DNA of 64,000 bases from Hymenobacter psoromatis (GTDB lineage Bacteria; Bacteroidota; Bacteroidia; Cytophagales; Hymenobacteraceae): NCBI GenBank assembly GCA_001596155.1, contig CP014771.1:2232001-2296000 (forward strand). Reading direction: 5' to 3'. The notes below the pieces were generated by a model. The model was not told the origin of the DNA. It saw only the letters and a program-made list of their open reading frames with translations, and searched no databases. The translations under genes and the position numbers were made by a program. Shown here in pieces: positions 61,346 through 64,000 of this stretch. Numbering within the stretch: position 1 is the first letter of the stretch; every line of letters begins with the position of its first letter.

Positions 61346-62569
61346 ATGAAGAATGTGATGAAAGTACTTTGGCTAGCCCCTTACCCGCACCCGCTCGAAC
61401 CGGCGGCCCACCCGGTGCCGTGGGTAGGCACGCTGGCGAATTTGCTGAAGCAGGAGCCCGGCGTGGAACTGACGATTCTGAACTGGACGCACCGCATTGC
61501 CGAGCCCGTCGATGAGTTCGACCGCGACGGCATGCACTTTATCTACCTGAAAACGCCGACCGTCCGCCACGACATCCTCACGCTCTACCAGCGACGCATC
61601 GCCATCGTACGCCGCTACCTGCGGGCTCACGCCCACGAGTATGACCTGCTGCACCTGCACGGGTCGGAGCTGCAACTGCCCGCCATGACGGCTGGCCTCA
61701 GCGTGCCGCAAATCTTGTCGGTGCAGGGCATCGTGTCAGAATACGCGCGCAAAGTGCCCAGCCCGTTTTCGATGCTGAAGTTTTTGTGGACGCTGGCCGG
61801 CTACTACGAGGTGAAGTACCTGCCCACCGTGCATCACTTCGTGTGCCGCACCCACTGGGACAAGGCCCTAACGGCGCGCCTTAGCCCAGGCTGCACCATC
61901 TATCACAACTGGGAAACCATTCGGCCAGACTTTTTTACGGCCGCCGCGCAGCCGGCCCCGCCCCCCACGGCGCGTCCCCAGGCCCTATTTGTGGGCGGCA
62001 ATCAGGTGATGAAAGGCTTTCAGGAATTGCTGATAGGCTTCGACCGCATCCGGCAGGAGGTGGACATGAAGCTTGTCATTGTGGGGCGGCTTTCGCCCGC
62101 CGACGTGGTGGCCGTGGCCCGGCACCACGGCCTGCGCCACGTCGGCCCCGAGCATGTGGAGTGCCGCCCGTTTCAGGACGGGGCGGGGCTGGCCGTGCTC
62201 TACCGCGAGTCGTTTTGCCTGCTCCACCCGTCGTACATCGACAATAGCCCCAACAGCGTATGCGAGGCCCAGCTGATGGGCCTGCCCGTGGTGGCGTCCG
62301 ACGTGGGGGGCGTAGCTTCGCTCATCACCGACGGCGAAACCGGCTTGCTTTGCACCCTCGACCCCGCTACCCTGGCCCGCCAGACGCTGCGGCTCTTTGC
62401 CGACCCCGCCCTGCACGCCCGCATCGCCGCCCAGGGCCGCGCCCTCGCCTTGGTGCGCCACGACCCCACTACCATTGTGCAGCGCACCCTCGACGCCTAC
62501 CGTGCTGTGAGCGCCCCCAATGAGCTTACCCGCCGCGCCGGGGGGCTGGTTGCAGCAACCGGCGCGTAG
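61346..62569 (+). CDS. glycosyltransferase family 4
   Basis: A 407-residue GT-B enzyme. N-terminal MKVLWLAPYPHPLEPAAHP; donor-binding half with LFVGGNQVMKGFQELLIGFD, and LLHPSYIDNSPNSVCEAQLM with the E-x(7)-E motif. Its start could be 61346 or the next ATG at 61358. Donor unknown. Confidence 0.9.
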   Translation: MKNVMKVLWLAPYPHPLEPAAHPVPWVGTLANLLKQEPGVELTILNWTHRIAEPVDEFDRDGMHFIYLKTPTVRHDILTLYQRRIAIVRRYLRAHAHEYDLLHLHGSELQLPAMTAGLSVPQILSVQGIVSEYARKVPSPFSMLKFLWTLAGYYEVKYLPTVHHFVCRTHWDKALTARLSPGCTIYHNWETIRPDFFTAAAQPAPPPTARPQALFVGGNQVMKGFQELLIGFDRIRQEVDMKLVIVGRLSPADVVAVARHHGLRHVGPEHVECRPFQDGAGLAVLYRESFCLLHPSYIDNSPNSVCEAQLMGLPVVASDVGGVASLITDGETGLLCTLDPATLARQTLRLFADPALHARIAAQGRALALVRHDPTTIVQRTLDAYRAVSAPNELTRRAGGLVAATGA

Positions 62570-62606
62570 CTGCTCGTTATACTTTGTTTTAAGCCGTGCT
62601 ACTCCC

Positions 62607-63632
62607 ATGACCGATGCTACTGCTTCCGTGCCCGCACCGCCTTTGGCCACGCCGGTACTATTGCTGATTTTCAGTCGGCCCGACACTACCCGGCAGGTAT
62701 TCGAAACCATCCGGCAAGCGCGCCCTACCCGGCTCTACGTGGCCGCCGATGGGCCCCGCCCCGGCCACCCCACCGATGCCGTGCGTTGCGCCGAAACCCG
62801 CGCCGTGGTGCAAGCTGTGGACTGGCCCTGCGAGGTATTCACGCTGTTTCAGGAAGAAAACCTGAACTGCGGCCTGGCCCCGATCACGGCCATGAACTGG
62901 TTTTTCGCGCATGAGCCAGAGGGCATCATTCTGGAGGACGACTGCGTGCCGGCTCCAAGCTTCTTTCCGTTTTGCGCCGAGCTGCTGGCCCGCTACCGCG
63001 ACGATGCGCGGGTGATGCACATCGGTGGCAACAACTTCGGCTCCGAAGCCCAGGAGCCCCTGGGCCCCGCCGCGTCATCATACCATTTCTCGACGCAGCG
63101 CAACAGCTGGGGCTGGGCCACGTGGCGCCGTGCCTGGCAGCTTTATGACTACCACCTCACTGATTTTGAGGGGGTAGCAAAGTCGGGCGAGCTCAACGAC
63201 AGCTTTACGGGGCCGCTCGAAAAGCGCTACCGGCTGGGTAAGATGGCCGGCGTACTGGCCCTACCCCAGCCGCCCGACGTGTGGGACTACCAGTGGGAGT
63301 ACACCATTGCCCGCCACCACGGCCTCTACATTGTGCCAGCCGTGAACCTGGTGGGTAACATTGGCTTCGGCAACGACTCGACGCACACCCACGACGGCGG
63401 CGACGCGATGGGGACCCTGCCCGCCCGCAACCTCCCGTTTCCGCTGCGCCACCCCGCCCAGGTGGCCCAGGACCGCCGCCGCGACAACCGTCGCTTCAAC
63501 GAATTTTTTCTGAGCCGATTATCAGCCGTGGTGCGGCGCGTGTTTGCGGGCCAAAAGCCGGTGGCCGCCGGCCTGCAAAGCCCCAAGCAGGCCCCCAAGC
63601 CACCCAATCCCCAACCCGCCAACGCCCGCTAG
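62607..63632 (+). CDS. glycosyltransferase of the GT-A fold, nucleotide-diphospho-sugar transferase
   Basis: A 341-residue protein. ATPVLLLIFSRPDTTRQVFE, then RLYVAADGPRP and the DXD-type motif in GIILEDDCVPAPSF mark a GT-A transferase of the Bacteroidota family often annotated 'hemolytic protein HlpA-like'. SWGWATWRRAWQLYD is another family hallmark. ATG 62607 is preferred to 62520, which overlaps the previous gene. The last 25 residues are Pro/Lys-rich. Confidence 0.87.
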   Translation: MTDATASVPAPPLATPVLLLIFSRPDTTRQVFETIRQARPTRLYVAADGPRPGHPTDAVRCAETRAVVQAVDWPCEVFTLFQEENLNCGLAPITAMNWFFAHEPEGIILEDDCVPAPSFFPFCAELLARYRDDARVMHIGGNNFGSEAQEPLGPAASSYHFSTQRNSWGWATWRRAWQLYDYHLTDFEGVAKSGELNDSFTGPLEKRYRLGKMAGVLALPQPPDVWDYQWEYTIARHHGLYIVPAVNLVGNIGFGNDSTHTHDGGDAMGTLPARNLPFPLRHPAQVAQDRRRDNRRFNEFFLSRLSAVVRRVFAGQKPVAAGLQSPKQAPKPPNPQPANAR

Positions 63633-63634
63633 CC

Positions 63635-64000
63635 ATGAAGATTCTGCTTTCGGCCTACGCCTGCGACCCCCGCCGCGGCAGCGAGGAGGGCTCGGGCTTC
63701 AGCTGGCTCTGGCAAGCCGCGGCCCTGGGCCACGAGGTGTGGTGCCTCACTACCCCGCGCGGCCAGGCCAACCTGGACGCACTGCTGGCCGAGCGCGCCG
63801 CCGACCCGGTGGTGGCCCGCATCCACCCCGTCTATATCACCGTGCCGCAGGCCGTGGAGTACGCCTACCGCTGGCAGCCCGGCGTGTACCTGCACTACTT
63901 GGTGTGGCAGTATAGGGCCTGGCGCGTGGCCCAGGCCCTCGACGCCCAGGTAGATTTTGGGGCTGTGCACCACGTCACCTACAACAGCTTGCAGATGGCC
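63635..64000 (+). CDS. glycosyltransferase family 4, partial
   Basis: The frame from ATG 63635 is open to the right edge (122 codons). It starts MKILLSAYACDPRRGSEEGS, a family 4 N-terminus, with GFSWLWQAAALGHEVWCLTT. It starts two bases after the preceding stop, so it continues the operon. Confidence 0.88.
   Translation, partial: MKILLSAYACDPRRGSEEGSGFSWLWQAAALGHEVWCLTTPRGQANLDALLAERAADPVVARIHPVYITVPQAVEYAYRWQPGVYLHYLVWQYRAWRVAQALDAQVDFGAVHHVTYNSLQMA

Noticed and set aside
1..64000. GGGTAGGG as polarised KOPS for FtsK
   Set aside because: It fits GGGNAGGG but appears freely in both orientations in this window, so no polarity is seen. A whole-genome count would be needed to revive the idea.

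Overview
This GC-rich window reads as chromosomal DNA of an aerobic member of the Bacteroidota, most likely a Hymenobacter-like cytophagalean. The evidence is a PorP/SprF outer-membrane protein next to a giant protein with a gliding/type IX (T9SS) C-terminal sorting domain, Bacteroidota -7 promoter boxes (TAnnTTTG) in front of several genes, few recognisable Shine-Dalgarno sites, many TTG/GTG starts, and typical families (DUF3817, ABC-permease/M1-peptidase fusion, tandem-domain secreted amidohydrolase, Spy-like small periplasmic proteins). The assignment is inferred from gene content; no 16S gene is present.

Layout. 1-6.6 kb: a ComEC-like start at the edge, a nuclease-fold hypothetical, a GNAT/AraC divergent pair, small membrane proteins, PhoH, a SAM hydrolase, an ABM-domain protein, HscB and tRNA-Leu(CAA). 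7-17.4 kb: an MBL hydrolase, a Crp-type regulator, a five-PAS histidine kinase, a haloacid dehalogenase-like enzyme, three hypotheticals and a ricin/PD40/OmpA outer-membrane protein. 17.6-22.2 kb: two secreted amidohydrolase-family genes, the larger one split by a one-base deletion in a G run. 22.3-27.5 kb: DUF2945, an amino-acid permease, two Spy-like proteins, and an MBL-rhodanese sulfur enzyme. 27.5-29.3 kb: a decaying accessory pocket with a MITE-like palindrome, an antitoxin with a YoeB toxin broken by a 7-bp duplication, and an aspartyl-protease gene with three in-frame stops. 29.5-35.6 kb: PorP/SprF and a 1.6-kaa T9SS protein with eight Ig-like repeats. 36-53.4 kb: a mostly housekeeping stretch with an alpha/beta hydrolase, ComB, GcvT, CZB protein, CHASE3 kinase and response regulator, RNase HII, ABC ATPase and permease/M1 fusion, EVE protein, beta-propeller, OmpA protein and a lipoprotein. 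53.7-64 kb: a co-oriented capsule/exopolysaccharide operon (export lipoprotein, Wzc-type tyrosine kinase, Wzx-like flippase, Wzy-like polymerase, four glycosyltransferases) running off the right edge.

Two non-genic themes run through the window. The 9-mer GGGGTAGGG (or its complement CCCTACCCC) recurs dozens of times, and the last codons plus stop of at least eight genes lie in it or in a close variant. Several families of intergenic hairpin repeats (REP/MITE-like) sit at gene junctions; some supply stop codons or intrude into a signal peptide or a start region.
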